A stretch of 58,360 bases of DNA from DATAXV01 sp036272915 (GTDB taxonomy: Bacteria > Chloroflexota > Dormibacteria > Dormibacterales > Dormibacteraceae). This document shows positions 1 through 7,911 of this stretch, in pieces. The stretch is from positions 1 through 58,360 of the forward strand of contig DATAXV010000036.1 of the NCBI GenBank assembly GCA_036272915.1, given 5' to 3'. Within the stretch, counting starts at the first letter, position 1. Each line of letters starts with the position of its first letter. The notes beneath the pieces were generated by a model. That model ran no database searches and was not told where the DNA came from. It saw nothing but the letters and a program-made list of their open reading frames with translations. The translations under genes were made by a program, and so were the position numbers.

Positions 1-1123
1 CGTCGGCGAAGGGGAAGAAGCTGGTCTGCCGCCAGGCCGGGCCGCCCCGCTCGGTCCGGATCGGGGCGATCACGTTGACCAGCTGGGCCAGGCAGCCCAT
101 GGTCACCCGGTCGGCGTGGCGGAGAAGGCTGATCAGGAGGCTGCCGACGACGACGGCGTCGGCCAGCGTGTAGGTGTCCTGGCCCAGGTCCGGCGCCTCC
201 GGCCAGCCCGGCGGATCCTGGTGCGCGCCGTGGTTCCAGACGTTCCACTCGTCATAGGCCAGCTGCATCCGCTTCTTCGAGCGCTTCCGCGCCCCGACCT
301 CGTCGCAGACCGCGACGACGGTCCGGATGAAGCCCTCCATGTCCTCGGCAGAGGCGAGGAAGGTGGGCAGGTCGACGCTGCGAGGGTCGTAGTAGCTGTG
401 CAGGGAGAGGTAGTCGACGTGCTCGTAGAGGTGGTCGAGCACGGTCGCCTCCCAGGCCGGGAAGGTGGGCATGTGGCTGTTCGAGCTGCCGCAGGCGACG
501 AGCTGGATCTCGGGATCGACGGCGCGCATGACCTTGGCCGTCTCGGCCGCCAGGCGTCCGTACTCCTCCGCCGTCTTGTGTCCGATCTGCCAGGGCCCGT
601 CCATCTCGTTGCCCAGGCCCCAGTAGCGGATCTGGTGGGGATCGGGATGGCCGTTGCGGCGGCGCAGGTCCGACCAGTGGGTGCCCGAGGGGTGGTTGCA
701 GTACTCGAGCAGGGAGCGGGCGGCGTCGATGCCCCTGGTGCCCAGGTTGACGACCATGACCGGCTCGGTGCCCGAGGCCCGGGTCCAGTCCATGAACTCG
801 TCGACGCCGAACTGGTTGGACTCGATCGAGTGCCAGGCCAGCTCCAGCCGTCGGGGGCGCTGGTCCCTCGGCCCGACCGCGTCCTCCCAGTCGTACCCGG
901 AGACGAAGTTGCCCCCGGGATAGCGGACGGCGGTGACGCCCAGCTCCCGCGTCAGGTCGAGGACGTCGCGGCGGAAGCCGTTCTCGTCGGCGGTGGCGTG
1001 GCCGGGCTCGTAGACGCCGGAGTAAACGCATCGGCCCAGGTGCTCGATGAAGGAGCCGAAGAGCTCCGGAGCGATGGCGCCGACGCGGTAGGCGGGATCG
1101 ACGACGATGCGGGCGGTGCTCAT
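1..1123 (-). CDS. GH51 alpha-L-arabinofuranosidase, 3' end cut by window edge
   Basis: Reading the minus strand from ATG at 1123 gives about 374 residues with no stop before the window edge. The protein begins MSTARIVVDPAYRVG and has the GH51 hallmarks: an early ELFGSFIEHLGR segment, VRYPGGNF, the acid/base glutamate in WGLGNEMDGPW and the nucleophile glutamate in AYDEWNVW. GH51 enzymes release terminal arabinofuranose from arabinoxylan or arabinan, usually are about 500 residues and mostly cytoplasmic, so roughly the C-terminal beta-sandwich is missing here. No signal peptide is seen. A GAGGGA motif lies just ahead of the ATG. It is divergent from a GntR regulator 32 bp away, which probably controls it (inference). 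Confidence 0.93.
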   Translation of the reverse strand, partial: MSTARIVVDPAYRVGAIAPELFGSFIEHLGRCVYSGVYEPGHATADENGFRRDVLDLTRELGVTAVRYPGGNFVSGYDWEDAVGPRDQRPRRLELAWHSIESNQFGVDEFMDWTRASGTEPVMVVNLGTRGIDAARSLLEYCNHPSGTHWSDLRRRNGHPDPHQIRYWGLGNEMDGPWQIGHKTAEEYGRLAAETAKVMRAVDPEIQLVACGSSNSHMPTFPAWEATVLDHLYEHVDYLSLHSYYDPRSVDLPTFLASAEDMEGFIRTVVAVCDEVGARKRSKKRMQLAYDEWNVWNHGAHQDPPGWPEAPDLGQDTYTLADAVVVGSLLISLLRHADRVTMGCLAQLVNVIAPIRTERGGPAWRQTSFFPFAD

Positions 1124-1132
1124 TCCCTCGCG

Positions 1133-1149
1133 AACCTATCTGATAGGAT
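1133..1149. promoter_or_regulatory. Palindromic operator overlapping two divergent -10 boxes
   Basis: CCTATC-T-GATAGG at 1135-1147 is a perfect 6-1-6 inverted repeat in the 32-bp gap between the arabinofuranosidase and the GntR gene. Its right half overlaps a plausible plus-strand -10 hexamer TAGGAT (1144-1149), six bases before the ATG at 1156. Its left half overlaps a plausible minus-strand -10 TAGGTT (1133-1138), nine bases before the ATG at 1123. A dimer bound here would block both promoters. Binding by the adjacent GntR protein is inferred. Confidence 0.6.
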
Positions 1150-1155
1150 CGCGCC

Positions 1156-1893
1156 ATGTCAACCCGGACGGACGCCGGCTCGGGGGCGTCCGGCCAGGTC
1201 CGCGAGACCCGGGCCGACCGCGTCGCCAGGGAGCTCGAGGAGCACATCCTGTCCGAGTTCGAGGTCGGCGCCGCGCTGGCCTCGGAGTCGGAGCTGGCCC
1301 GCTCCATGGGGGTGAGCCGGCTGACCATGCGGGAGGCGACTCGAAAGCTGCAGGCACGGGGTCTGCTCGAGATCAGCATGGGCCGGCGCCCGGTGGTCGC
1401 CGCCCCCTCTGGCAGCCAGGTCGGCGACTTCATCCGGCATTCGCTGCGGCGCGACCCGCGCCGGGCGCTGGAGCTGCTCGAGGTCCGCGAGGTCCTAGAG
1501 GTGCACATCGCCGCCGAGGCCGCCGCCGGGCGCGGCGCCGCCTCGCTCGAGGCGATGGAGGGGGCGATCGCCGATCAGTCCCGGGCGGGTACCGACATGG
1601 CCCGCTTCCACCGCGCCGACGTCCGCTTCCACGAGGCCCTGGCCGCGGCCTCCGGCAACGGCCTGATGGCGGTGCTGGTCGAGGCCCTGGCCCGCCCGCT
1701 CCTGGTCAGCCGCCGCCAGAGCTTCGCCGGCCACCTGGAGCGGGGAGGCTCGGCCGAGGATGTCGTCCGCCATCACCGGGCGATCCTGGACGCGGTCCGT
1801 GGCGGCGACGAGGAGGCCGCCGCCGCCGCGATGCGGACCCACCTGGCCGAGACCAGGCGCGACCTGCTGGTCACGCTCGGCGGCGAGGCCTGA
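1156..1893 (+). CDS. FadR-subfamily GntR transcriptional regulator
   Basis: A 245-residue protein with an N-terminal winged helix (about residues 18-80; ASESELARSMGVSRLTMREA is the recognition segment) and an all-helical FCD domain from about residue 90. The FCD metal/ligand residues appear as the Asp/His in RADVRFHEAL and later His in VRHHRAIL and MRTHLAE. FadR-type GntR proteins commonly sense sugar acids or organic acids. Divergence from a GH51 enzyme and proximity of a uronate-dehydrogenase-like gene suggest a pentose or uronate effector (inference). The ATG is only six bases after a candidate -10 box, so the mRNA may be leaderless. Confidence 0.92.
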   Translation: MSTRTDAGSGASGQVRETRADRVARELEEHILSEFEVGAALASESELARSMGVSRLTMREATRKLQARGLLEISMGRRPVVAAPSGSQVGDFIRHSLRRDPRRALELLEVREVLEVHIAAEAAAGRGAASLEAMEGAIADQSRAGTDMARFHRADVRFHEALAAASGNGLMAVLVEALARPLLVSRRQSFAGHLERGGSAEDVVRHHRAILDAVRGGDEEAAAAAMRTHLAETRRDLLVTLGGEA

Positions 1894-1899
1894 GAGACC

Positions 1900-2178
1900 T
1901 CAGGGGTCGATCCGCTCATGGAGGCGGACCGTCACCTCCTCGCCGGCCTCCTTGCCGATCGCCTGCCGCACCTCGAGCTTGATCGGCAGCTTGTGGTTCC
2001 CGTCGCCGAGGGCCATGAACGAGCTCCGGAAGGGCGCCCCGTCGACGGTGCCCCTGACCTTGACCAGGCCCCGGGTCCCGAAGAAGGCGGCCGATTCCGG
2101 CCAGATCACGTAGGTGTGGCCGCCCTTGGCCGGGGACCTGCGCAGGGTCGCGGTGAACTCGGTGTCCAGTGCGCTCAT
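1900..2178 (-). CDS. DUF1905 domain protein
   Basis: A 92-residue protein that is entirely a DUF1905 fold: a start like EFTATLRRSPAKGGHTYV, then a central VKVRGTVDGAPFRSSFM strand pair and an LPIKLEVRQAIGKEAGEEVTV core. Function is not established; longer relatives pair this domain with YdeI/OmpD-associated domains, which are absent here. It is convergent with the GntR gene, with only six bases between stop codons. Confidence 0.85.
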   Translation of the reverse strand: MSALDTEFTATLRRSPAKGGHTYVIWPESAAFFGTRGLVKVRGTVDGAPFRSSFMALGDGNHKLPIKLEVRQAIGKEAGEEVTVRLHERIDP

Positions 2179-2253
2179 CTCATCGCTCCTTTCCGAACAT
2201 TGTCCGCGAGGCGGGTCTCGGAGACCCCTTTCGTATGAGGAGATGAGGCCGGC

Positions 2254-2275
2254 GGCGGGTTCTCGACATCCCGCC
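2254..2275 (-). terminator. Hairpin after the DoxX gene
   Basis: GGCGGG (2254-2259) pairs with CCCGCC (2270-2275) across a ten-base loop just downstream of the minus-strand stop of the DoxX gene. No T-run follows, so termination is only suggested. Confidence 0.4.
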
Positions 2276-2285
2276 GGAAGAACGC

Positions 2286-2717
2286 TCAGGCCCCGGCGCG
2301 CTTGGGCCAGGTGTCGCGGCGGCGGCCGGCTCCGAAGAGCGTCTGCCCGATGGCGATGGTGCCGCCGTTGAAGCCGGCGGCCACCGCCGCCGCCCCGAGC
2401 AGGACCAGGAACTGGGTCCCGTCGCCCCAGGCGATCAGGCCGTGGAGACCGGTGGTCAGGGCGACCATGCCGGCGACGTCGATGGCCAGGAGCAGGCCGA
2501 CGATGGGCAGCGCCAGGCCCAGGATCAGGAAGATGGCGCCGACCGTCTCGACGATGGCGGCGTACCAGGCCATCGCCTCGGGGAAGGGGGCGTGCAGCTG
2601 CTGGAAGGTCAGCACCGCCGCCGACGGGTCCTGCAGCTTGGGCCAGCCGCGGGCCAGGAAGACGAGGCCGACGACGACGCGCCCGATCAGGGCGGCTAGG
2701 TTGCGGATCACGGTCAT
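2286..2717 (-). CDS. DoxX family membrane protein
   Basis: 143 residues with four predicted membrane helices and the DoxX signature near the N-terminus (RVVVGLVFLARGWPKL), followed by the usual WYAAIVETVGAIFLILGL and AIDVAGMVAL segments. DoxX proteins are small membrane subunits linked in some species to thiol/redox membrane complexes; the role here is unknown. It lies 42 bp downstream of the LCP gene on the same strand and may be cotranscribed with it. Confidence 0.88.
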   Translation of the reverse strand: MTVIRNLAALIGRVVVGLVFLARGWPKLQDPSAAVLTFQQLHAPFPEAMAWYAAIVETVGAIFLILGLALPIVGLLLAIDVAGMVALTTGLHGLIAWGDGTQFLVLLGAAAVAAGFNGGTIAIGQTLFGAGRRRDTWPKRAGA

Positions 2718-2759
2718 CGGGCTCCTACAGGGAGGCGGGACGTCGCCGGTCGGTCACGC

Positions 2760-4274
2760 TCAGGTGGTCTCGCCGACCCAGCGCAGCGAGAAGTTGCGCC
2801 CGAGGACGAGGAGGATGCCGCCGGTCGGCGGGTCTGGCGACGGCACCGGGGTCGCCGAGGTGGCGTTGACCACCTTGGCGCCGAAGTAGGTGGCGAGCCA
2901 CTGGGCCGTCTTGCCGTCCTTCTTCGGCGAGTAGTCGTACACGGTCGAGGTCGAGCTGGTGTCGACGCGCACCTGGCCGGTCACGTCGAGGCCGAGCGGC
3001 TGGAGCGCGGCCACCACCTGGGGACCCATGTCGGAGAGGCCGTAGCTGGCGTTGGCGACCTGGATCGGCGCCTTCTCGGCCAGGGTCCTGGGGGGCACGA
3101 AGTAGCTGGAGAAGTACTGGTGCAGGATCCCCCAGCTGGGGTCGAGCGGGCACTCGTAGTAGGCGTACGCCGCACCGTCGGCGCAGGAGGGGTCCGAGTC
3201 GGTGTCGTAGAGGAAGTTGGTCAGCGTGACGGCGACCTTGCCGATGCCGGTCGGGCCGACCTTCTTGTACCAGTCGTAGAGGATGCGGAGATCGGTGAGG
3301 GAGAGGTCGGTCGAGAACTGCGTCTGCAGCGTCTGCATCAGCTGCGGCGCCCGGGTGATGGCGTCCGCCGACTCGGCCTTCTTCATGATCGCCTCGATCA
3401 GCAGCTGCTGGCGGGCGATGCGGGCGAAGTCGGTGGCCTGGGAGGCCTGGATCGCGTGCCGGGAGCGGGCCAGCTCCAGGGCCTGGGTGCCGTTGACGTG
3501 CTGGCAGCCGGCCTTGAAGTGGATGCCGCCGGCGATGTACCCGTCGTCGTTGTTCGGGTACTGGTAGTCGTCGAGCGGGCTGGTGAGGCAGACGTCGACC
3601 CCGCCGAGATCGTCGACCAGGTACTTGAAGGCATCGAAGTCGAAGGCGGCGTAGCCGTCGAAGTGGAGGCCGGTGACCTCGCTCGCGGTCTGCATGGCGA
3701 GGTTGCCGCCGCGATCCTTGTCGGCGCCCGAGAACTGCGGCTTCTTCCCCGTGTAGGCGCTGTTGAGCATCCCCGTCGAGTAGGCGACGTTGAACTTGTT
3801 CACGTCGCAGGACCCGTTGGTGTAGGCGCAGATCTGGACCTTCAGGTCACGGGGGATGGAGGCCATCATGGCCTGGTTGGTGGCGGGGTTGATCGAGAGC
3901 ACCATGTCGCTGTCGGTCAGGTAGGGGGCGTCGTTGGCGCCCGGGCCGCCGTAGCCCATGACCAGGATGTTGACCCGCTGCCCGTGCTCGAGCTTCCAGC
4001 CCACGCTCCCCGCCGGCGGGTTGAACTGGTTGGCGATGGAGCTGACCGGGTTTCCCGAGTTGAAGGCGCTGAGGAAGGGCTGGATCGCGTGGTAGGCGAA
4101 CCACACCGCCGCGAGGACCAGGCACACGCAGACCAGGGCCAGCACCCGTCGCACAGTGACGAGGCGAGGGCCCCCACCCCGCGGGCCTCCACGCCGGCTT
4201 CGCGAGCGGGAGTTCTGCGGGCCGGCGTATCCGGAACGCCGCGGCCTGGATCGGGGTCGGTACTGCTCGGACAT
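2760..4274 (-). CDS. LytR-CpsA-Psr (LCP) family cell-wall ligase with LytR_C domain
   Basis: 504 residues: a basic Arg/Gly-rich cytoplasmic N-terminus (about 1-38), one membrane helix (about 40-66), the LCP catalytic domain (about 100-310) with DSDMVLSINP, MASIPRDLKVQI and the ELARSRHA arginine motif, then a LytR_C domain (about 400-475) and a Pro-rich tail. LCP proteins transfer undecaprenyl-linked glycopolymers to peptidoglycan on the outer face of the membrane. The domains and arginines expected for pyrophosphate-lipid binding are visible. It is divergent from the 4478 gene. Confidence 0.93.
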   Translation of the reverse strand: MSEQYRPRSRPRRSGYAGPQNSRSRSRRGGPRGGGPRLVTVRRVLALVCVCLVLAAVWFAYHAIQPFLSAFNSGNPVSSIANQFNPPAGSVGWKLEHGQRVNILVMGYGGPGANDAPYLTDSDMVLSINPATNQAMMASIPRDLKVQICAYTNGSCDVNKFNVAYSTGMLNSAYTGKKPQFSGADKDRGGNLAMQTASEVTGLHFDGYAAFDFDAFKYLVDDLGGVDVCLTSPLDDYQYPNNDDGYIAGGIHFKAGCQHVNGTQALELARSRHAIQASQATDFARIARQQLLIEAIMKKAESADAITRAPQLMQTLQTQFSTDLSLTDLRILYDWYKKVGPTGIGKVAVTLTNFLYDTDSDPSCADGAAYAYYECPLDPSWGILHQYFSSYFVPPRTLAEKAPIQVANASYGLSDMGPQVVAALQPLGLDVTGQVRVDTSSTSTVYDYSPKKDGKTAQWLATYFGAKVVNATSATPVPSPDPPTGGILLVLGRNFSLRWVGETT

Positions 4275-4306
4275 GAGCGGTTTTCCTCAGTGTTGAACGT
4301 TGCAGG

Positions 4307-4326
4307 GGCCGGATCACGTTCCGGCC
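4307..4326. promoter_or_regulatory. Inverted repeat in LCP / WWWDG-protein divergent gap
   Basis: GGCCGGATCACGTTCCGGCC is a 7-6-7 perfect inverted repeat, 33 bp upstream of the LCP start in the about 200-bp divergent region. It could be an operator or a 5'-UTR hairpin for the LCP mRNA. No regulator can be assigned. Confidence 0.35.
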
Positions 4327-4477
4327 AACTTTGGCGGTGCTGCGATGAGAGGATGGTTGCAGGGAGGTTTCGCTCCCGCGCCGCCGCCCAGGATACTGAA
4401 GATCCAGAATCGGCGCTGGCGGGACAACGGTGTTGTTGCGTCCTCGCCGGGTGGGGTGCATGGTTGGGTAACAGAGC

Positions 4478-5152
4478 ATGAAGAAGCCGCCGACTCGTTA
4501 TTCGGCCGACGGCAGATGGTGGTGGGACGGGGAGCAGTGGAAGGCGGTGGACACGACACCGCCGGCCGCGGAAGACGACGGGACCTATCCCAGCCTCCGA
4601 TCGGCGGGAAGCGCGCGCCAGCGCCTGGTCGTGACCACCGTGCTGGCGGTCCTGGTGATCCTCATCGTGCTCGCCCTGTGGCTGGTCGGGACCCATCTGG
4701 CGCTGCCCTCCTCGCGGGCGACGCCGACCCCGATCCCGACCTCGACCCCCACGCCCAGACCGACGCCGAGCGCCGCCGCCGTCCAGGCCGCCGTCGCCCG
4801 CTACCGGAGAGCGGTGACGGCGGGGACGAACGCCGTCACGGGCAGGGCCCAGACCGTCGACCGCGACTGCGCGGTCCCCGCCGACCTGGCCACCTGCCGC
4901 TCGGCGCTGGTCGCCCTGGGCAAGGCCGACGTCCGCTTCCGCAGCAGCCTGACCCCGGCTCCGGACTGCCTGGCCGGCGCCGACACCCGCCTCCGGGCGG
5001 CGATCGGTGCCATGGACCGGGCCGAGAGCACGGCCGTGGCCGGCATCGACCAGGGCCAGCCGGCCACCATCGAGGGCGGACTGGCCGCGGTCGGCACCGG
5101 CAGGCAGCAGCTGGTGGCCAGCTCGGGGCAGGTGGATGCCGCGAGCTGCTAG
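4478..5152 (+). CDS. Membrane-anchored protein with YSxDGxWWWDG N-terminal module
   Basis: 224 residues. The N-terminus carries RYSADGRWWWDGEQWKAV, a module resembling DUF2510-type repeats, then one membrane helix (about 50-72), a Pro/Thr-rich spacer of PTPxPT type, and a cysteine-containing extracellular helical domain with four cysteines (RDCAVP, LATCRS, PDCLAG and the C-terminal SC). Topology: short cytoplasmic N-terminus, exported C-terminus. Function unknown. The same N-terminal module recurs in the 14516 gene, with an unrelated C-terminal domain. It is 39 bp upstream of the sortase-substrate gene and probably in the same operon. Confidence 0.75.
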   Translation: MKKPPTRYSADGRWWWDGEQWKAVDTTPPAAEDDGTYPSLRSAGSARQRLVVTTVLAVLVILIVLALWLVGTHLALPSSRATPTPIPTSTPTPRPTPSAAAVQAAVARYRRAVTAGTNAVTGRAQTVDRDCAVPADLATCRSALVALGKADVRFRSSLTPAPDCLAGADTRLRAAIGAMDRAESTAVAGIDQGQPATIEGGLAAVGTGRQQLVASSGQVDAASC

Positions 5153-5191
5153 GCGCGCGGGGGCGCTGTCCGTATGCTGAAGGGACTTCAA

Positions 5192-5665
5192 ATGCAGCGG
5201 GCGGTGAGAGGGTTGTGGGGAGCTGGAGCGCTGGCGCTCGCCTTCGCGCTGCTGCCGGCGACCGCCCTGGCCGACTCGATCACGGTCAGTCTCAACCCGA
5301 CCACGGCGGCGCCCGGCGCGGACGTCTACGTGCGGGCGACGTGCAGCTCGTCGAACTCGGCCACGGTCTCCTCCGACGCCTTCGCCACCGCCACCATGGG
5401 CCCGGCCACCGAGGGCGGGGGGCTGATCGCGCTGGTCGCCGTCAACGCCGCCGCCAGCCCCGGCGCCCATCCCGTGCAGGTGACCTGCGCCGACGGCCAG
5501 ACCGGGAGCAGCAGCCTGGTCGTGGCTCCGGCCGACGGCGCCAACACCGGCGACGGGGCGATGGCCGCGCGTGGACCCAACGTCGCCCTGCTCGCCCTCG
5601 GCGGGCTGCTGCTCCTGCTCGGGGCGGCGCTGCTGCTGCGCCGCGGAGGGTGGCGCCGTGCGTAG
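5192..5665 (+). CDS. Secreted protein with sortase-like C-terminal sorting signal
   Basis: 157 residues from ATG 5192, chosen because AAGGGA sits six bases upstream; an earlier in-frame ATG at 5174 lacks this. It has a signal peptide (about 1-27, ending ATALADS), an Ig-like beta domain with two cysteines, and a C-terminus with ANTGDG, a hydrophobic stretch and the basic tail RRGGWRRA. That arrangement matches a sortase substrate, but the motif is NTG-type without LP. The stop overlaps the sortase start by 8 bp, supporting an enzyme-substrate pair. Confidence 0.75.
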   Translation: MQRAVRGLWGAGALALAFALLPATALADSITVSLNPTTAAPGADVYVRATCSSSNSATVSSDAFATATMGPATEGGGLIALVAVNAAASPGAHPVQVTCADGQTGSSSLVVAPADGANTGDGAMAARGPNVALLALGGLLLLLGAALLLRRGGWRRA

Positions 5666-6305
5666 CTTCCGGCGCCTGCTGCTGGCCGGCACGCTGCCGG
5701 CCGTGCTGCTGCTCGGCGGCGCCGGCTTCGTCCTGCTCGGCCTCGCCGGGATCCGGCTCGGGCCGCCGCTGCCCGCCTACCCGGCGCCGGTGCCGGGGGC
5801 GCATGTGTGGGCATCGAAGTACCGCCTGCCCGGCCTCGACGCCTCGGCTCCGGTCCAGCTGTCCATCCCCGCGCTCGGCGTCCAGGCGCCCATCATCCCG
5901 GTCGGCCTGGGGCCCGACGGCACCGTCGGGGTGCCGCCCATCTCGCAGCCCGCGCTGACCGGCTGGTACCGGTACGGCGTCACCCCCGGCCAGAACGGCT
6001 CGTCCGTGATCCTCGGGCACGTCGACTCCTGGGTCAGCGGTCCCGCCGTCTTCTACCGGCTGGGCGCCCTCAAGGTCGGCGACGTGATCCAGGTCGTCCG
6101 CCAGGACGGGCGCACGGTCCAGTTCCGGGTCGACGCGGTGAGCGCCTTCGACCGGACCAGGATCCCGCTCTCCAGCGTCTATGGGCAGGTGCCCTACCCG
6201 GGCCTCCGCCTGATCACCTGCGGCGGGAGCTGGGACGCGCAGCGCCAGATCTACACTGACAACGTGGTGGTGTTCGCGAGCATGACGGCGGTCTCCCCGT
6301 TCTGA
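5658..6305 (+). CDS. Class F-like sortase
   Basis: 216 residues from GTG 5658. An N-terminal membrane anchor (about 5-32) is followed by a sortase barrel with the catalytic His in VILGHVDS and Cys in LITCGG, then YTDNVVVFA as in class E/F enzymes. An Arg eight residues after the Cys (AQRQ) may be the third catalytic residue, because the usual Arg position before NVVV is Asn here. Sortases cleave a C-terminal sorting motif and attach or crosslink the protein outside the membrane. Its likely substrate is the immediately upstream gene. Confidence 0.88.
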   Translation: MRSFRRLLLAGTLPAVLLLGGAGFVLLGLAGIRLGPPLPAYPAPVPGAHVWASKYRLPGLDASAPVQLSIPALGVQAPIIPVGLGPDGTVGVPPISQPALTGWYRYGVTPGQNGSSVILGHVDSWVSGPAVFYRLGALKVGDVIQVVRQDGRTVQFRVDAVSAFDRTRIPLSSVYGQVPYPGLRLITCGGSWDAQRQIYTDNVVVFASMTAVSPF

Positions 6306-7057
6306 TGGGCGGGGTCGGGCAGGTACTCCTCACCGGCGCCGCCGGCAGCGTCGCCGGCCAGCTCCTGCCCGGGCTCGAGGGGTGGGCCCGGCTGCGGCTG
6401 ACCGACCGGGTGGAGCCTCCCTCCATGGCCGGCGCCGAGACCGTGCGCGGAGACCTCGAGGACGCGGCCTTCGTCGACTCGGTGATGGAGGGCGTGGACG
6501 CCGCCGTCCATCTCGCCGCCAACGCCGACGCGCAGTCGGAATGGGACGAGGTCAGAGGCCCGAACCTGGAGGCGCCGGTCAACATCCTCGCCGCCGCCGC
6601 CCGCCACGGCGTGCGCAAGCTGGTGCTGGCCAGCAGCGTCCACGCCGTCGGCCAGTACTCCAAGCAGGGAAGGAGGGGCATCACCACCGACCTGCCCGTC
6701 GCCCCCTGCTGCCCCTACGGCGCCTCCAAGGCCTTCGTCGAGGCGGCCGGCAGGCAGCACGCCTACCGCCATGACGCCTCCGTCATCTGCCTCCGCTTCG
6801 GGGCGACGACCAGGGTGCCGATGGCCCGCGAGGTGCTGCCCGGCTGGTTCGGTCCCGAGGACCTCGCCCAGATGATCCGCCTCTCGGTGGAGAGCGAGGT
6901 GCGCTTCGGCATCTACTTCGGCGTCTCCGCCGCCGAGCTCGGCGTCTGGGACATCGAGAACGCCCGTCGCGAGCTGGGCTACGAGCCGCACTGCCAGGTC
7001 GGGCCCTACCTGGAGACGGCGCCCGAGGTCGAGGGCTGGGGGCTCTGCCCGACCTGA
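6305..7057 (+). CDS. NAD-dependent epimerase/dehydratase, uronate-dehydrogenase-like
   Basis: 250 residues of extended SDR type. The nucleotide-binding motif is LLTGAAGSVAGQL (normally TGxxGxxG), with HLAANAD, catalytic Ser in LASSVHAVG and Tyr/Lys in YGASKAFVE. The C-terminus ends with the uronate-dehydrogenase-like VWDIENARRELGYEP. Uronate dehydrogenases oxidise glucuronate or galacturonate to aldarolactones; the exact substrate is not proven. The ATG overlaps the sortase stop (TGATG), so translation is coupled although functions look unrelated. It may work with the following SDR in sugar-acid metabolism. Confidence 0.85.
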   Translation: MGGVGQVLLTGAAGSVAGQLLPGLEGWARLRLTDRVEPPSMAGAETVRGDLEDAAFVDSVMEGVDAAVHLAANADAQSEWDEVRGPNLEAPVNILAAAARHGVRKLVLASSVHAVGQYSKQGRRGITTDLPVAPCCPYGASKAFVEAAGRQHAYRHDASVICLRFGATTRVPMAREVLPGWFGPEDLAQMIRLSVESEVRFGIYFGVSAAELGVWDIENARRELGYEPHCQVGPYLETAPEVEGWGLCPT

Positions 7058-7097
7058 CCGGCGGCCCCCCGCGGCCCTTTTGCCATCATGGATCGCG

Positions 7098-7877
7098 ATG
7101 ACCATGGGCAAGCTTGCGAACAAGGTGGCGCTGGTGACCGGCGCCGGAGCGGGGATCGGCCGGGCGGTCGCGCTCGCCATGGCCGCCGAGGGGGCGGTGG
7201 TGGGCGCGCTGGACCGCGATCGGGACCGCGCCGAGGCGACGGCGGCGATGGCCGAGGGAGTGATTCCGCTGGCCGCCGACGTCGCCGACTCGGACCAGAT
7301 GCGGGCCGCCGTGGACCGCATCGCCGCCGAGCGCGACCGGCTCGACATCATCGTCGCCAACGCCGGCATCAACGGCGTCTGGGCGCCGATCGAGGAGATC
7401 GAGCCGGAGGAGTGGGAGCGGACCATGGCCGTCAACCTCCGCGGCACCTTCCTCACCTTCAAGCACGCCGTGCCCTGGCTCCGGCGCCAGGGCGGCGCCG
7501 CCCTGGTCACCTCCTCGGTGCACGGCACCCGCATCTTCTCGGCGCCTGGCTCCACGGCCTACGCCTGCACCAAGGCGGCCCAGCTCACCTTCGCCCGCAA
7601 GATGGCGATCGAGCTCGCCCGTGACCGGGTCCGGGTCAACGTCATCTGCCCCGGCTACATCGCGACCCAGATCCAGGAGAGCACGGAGCGCCGCCACCTG
7701 GACTCCATCCGCGCCCCCGTCGAGTACCTGGAGCGGCCGATCCCGCTGACCCACGGCGAGGTGCACCAGCCCCAGGACATCGCCCGCGTGGCCGTCTTCC
7801 TGGCCAGCGACGACGCCTTCCCGGTCACCGGCAGCGAGGTCTACGCCGACGGCGCCACCTCGCTCCTGGTCGGATGA
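7098..7877 (+). CDS. SDR family oxidoreductase
   Basis: 259 residues from ATG 7098; an upstream in-frame TTG at 7080 would add six unconserved residues. Classical SDR motifs are all present: VTGAGAGIGRAV, NAG in VANAGINGVW, catalytic Ser in VTSSVHG, YACTK, and the C-terminal SEVYADGATSLLV. These enzymes reduce or oxidise carbonyl/alcohol groups with NAD(P). It follows the uronate-dehydrogenase-like gene at 40 bp, which favours a carbohydrate substrate (inference). Confidence 0.9.
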   Translation: MTMGKLANKVALVTGAGAGIGRAVALAMAAEGAVVGALDRDRDRAEATAAMAEGVIPLAADVADSDQMRAAVDRIAAERDRLDIIVANAGINGVWAPIEEIEPEEWERTMAVNLRGTFLTFKHAVPWLRRQGGAALVTSSVHGTRIFSAPGSTAYACTKAAQLTFARKMAIELARDRVRVNVICPGYIATQIQESTERRHLDSIRAPVEYLERPIPLTHGEVHQPQDIARVAVFLASDDAFPVTGSEVYADGATSLLVG

Positions 7878-7911
7878 GGCAGCCGACGCCCGGGGAGATG
7901 GCTCGCGTCCG

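Noticed and set aside
252..1508. Long minus-strand open frame across the GH51/GntR region
   Set aside because: It is Arg/Pro/Gly-rich with no domain; the real minus-strand gene is in another frame and runs off the window edge.
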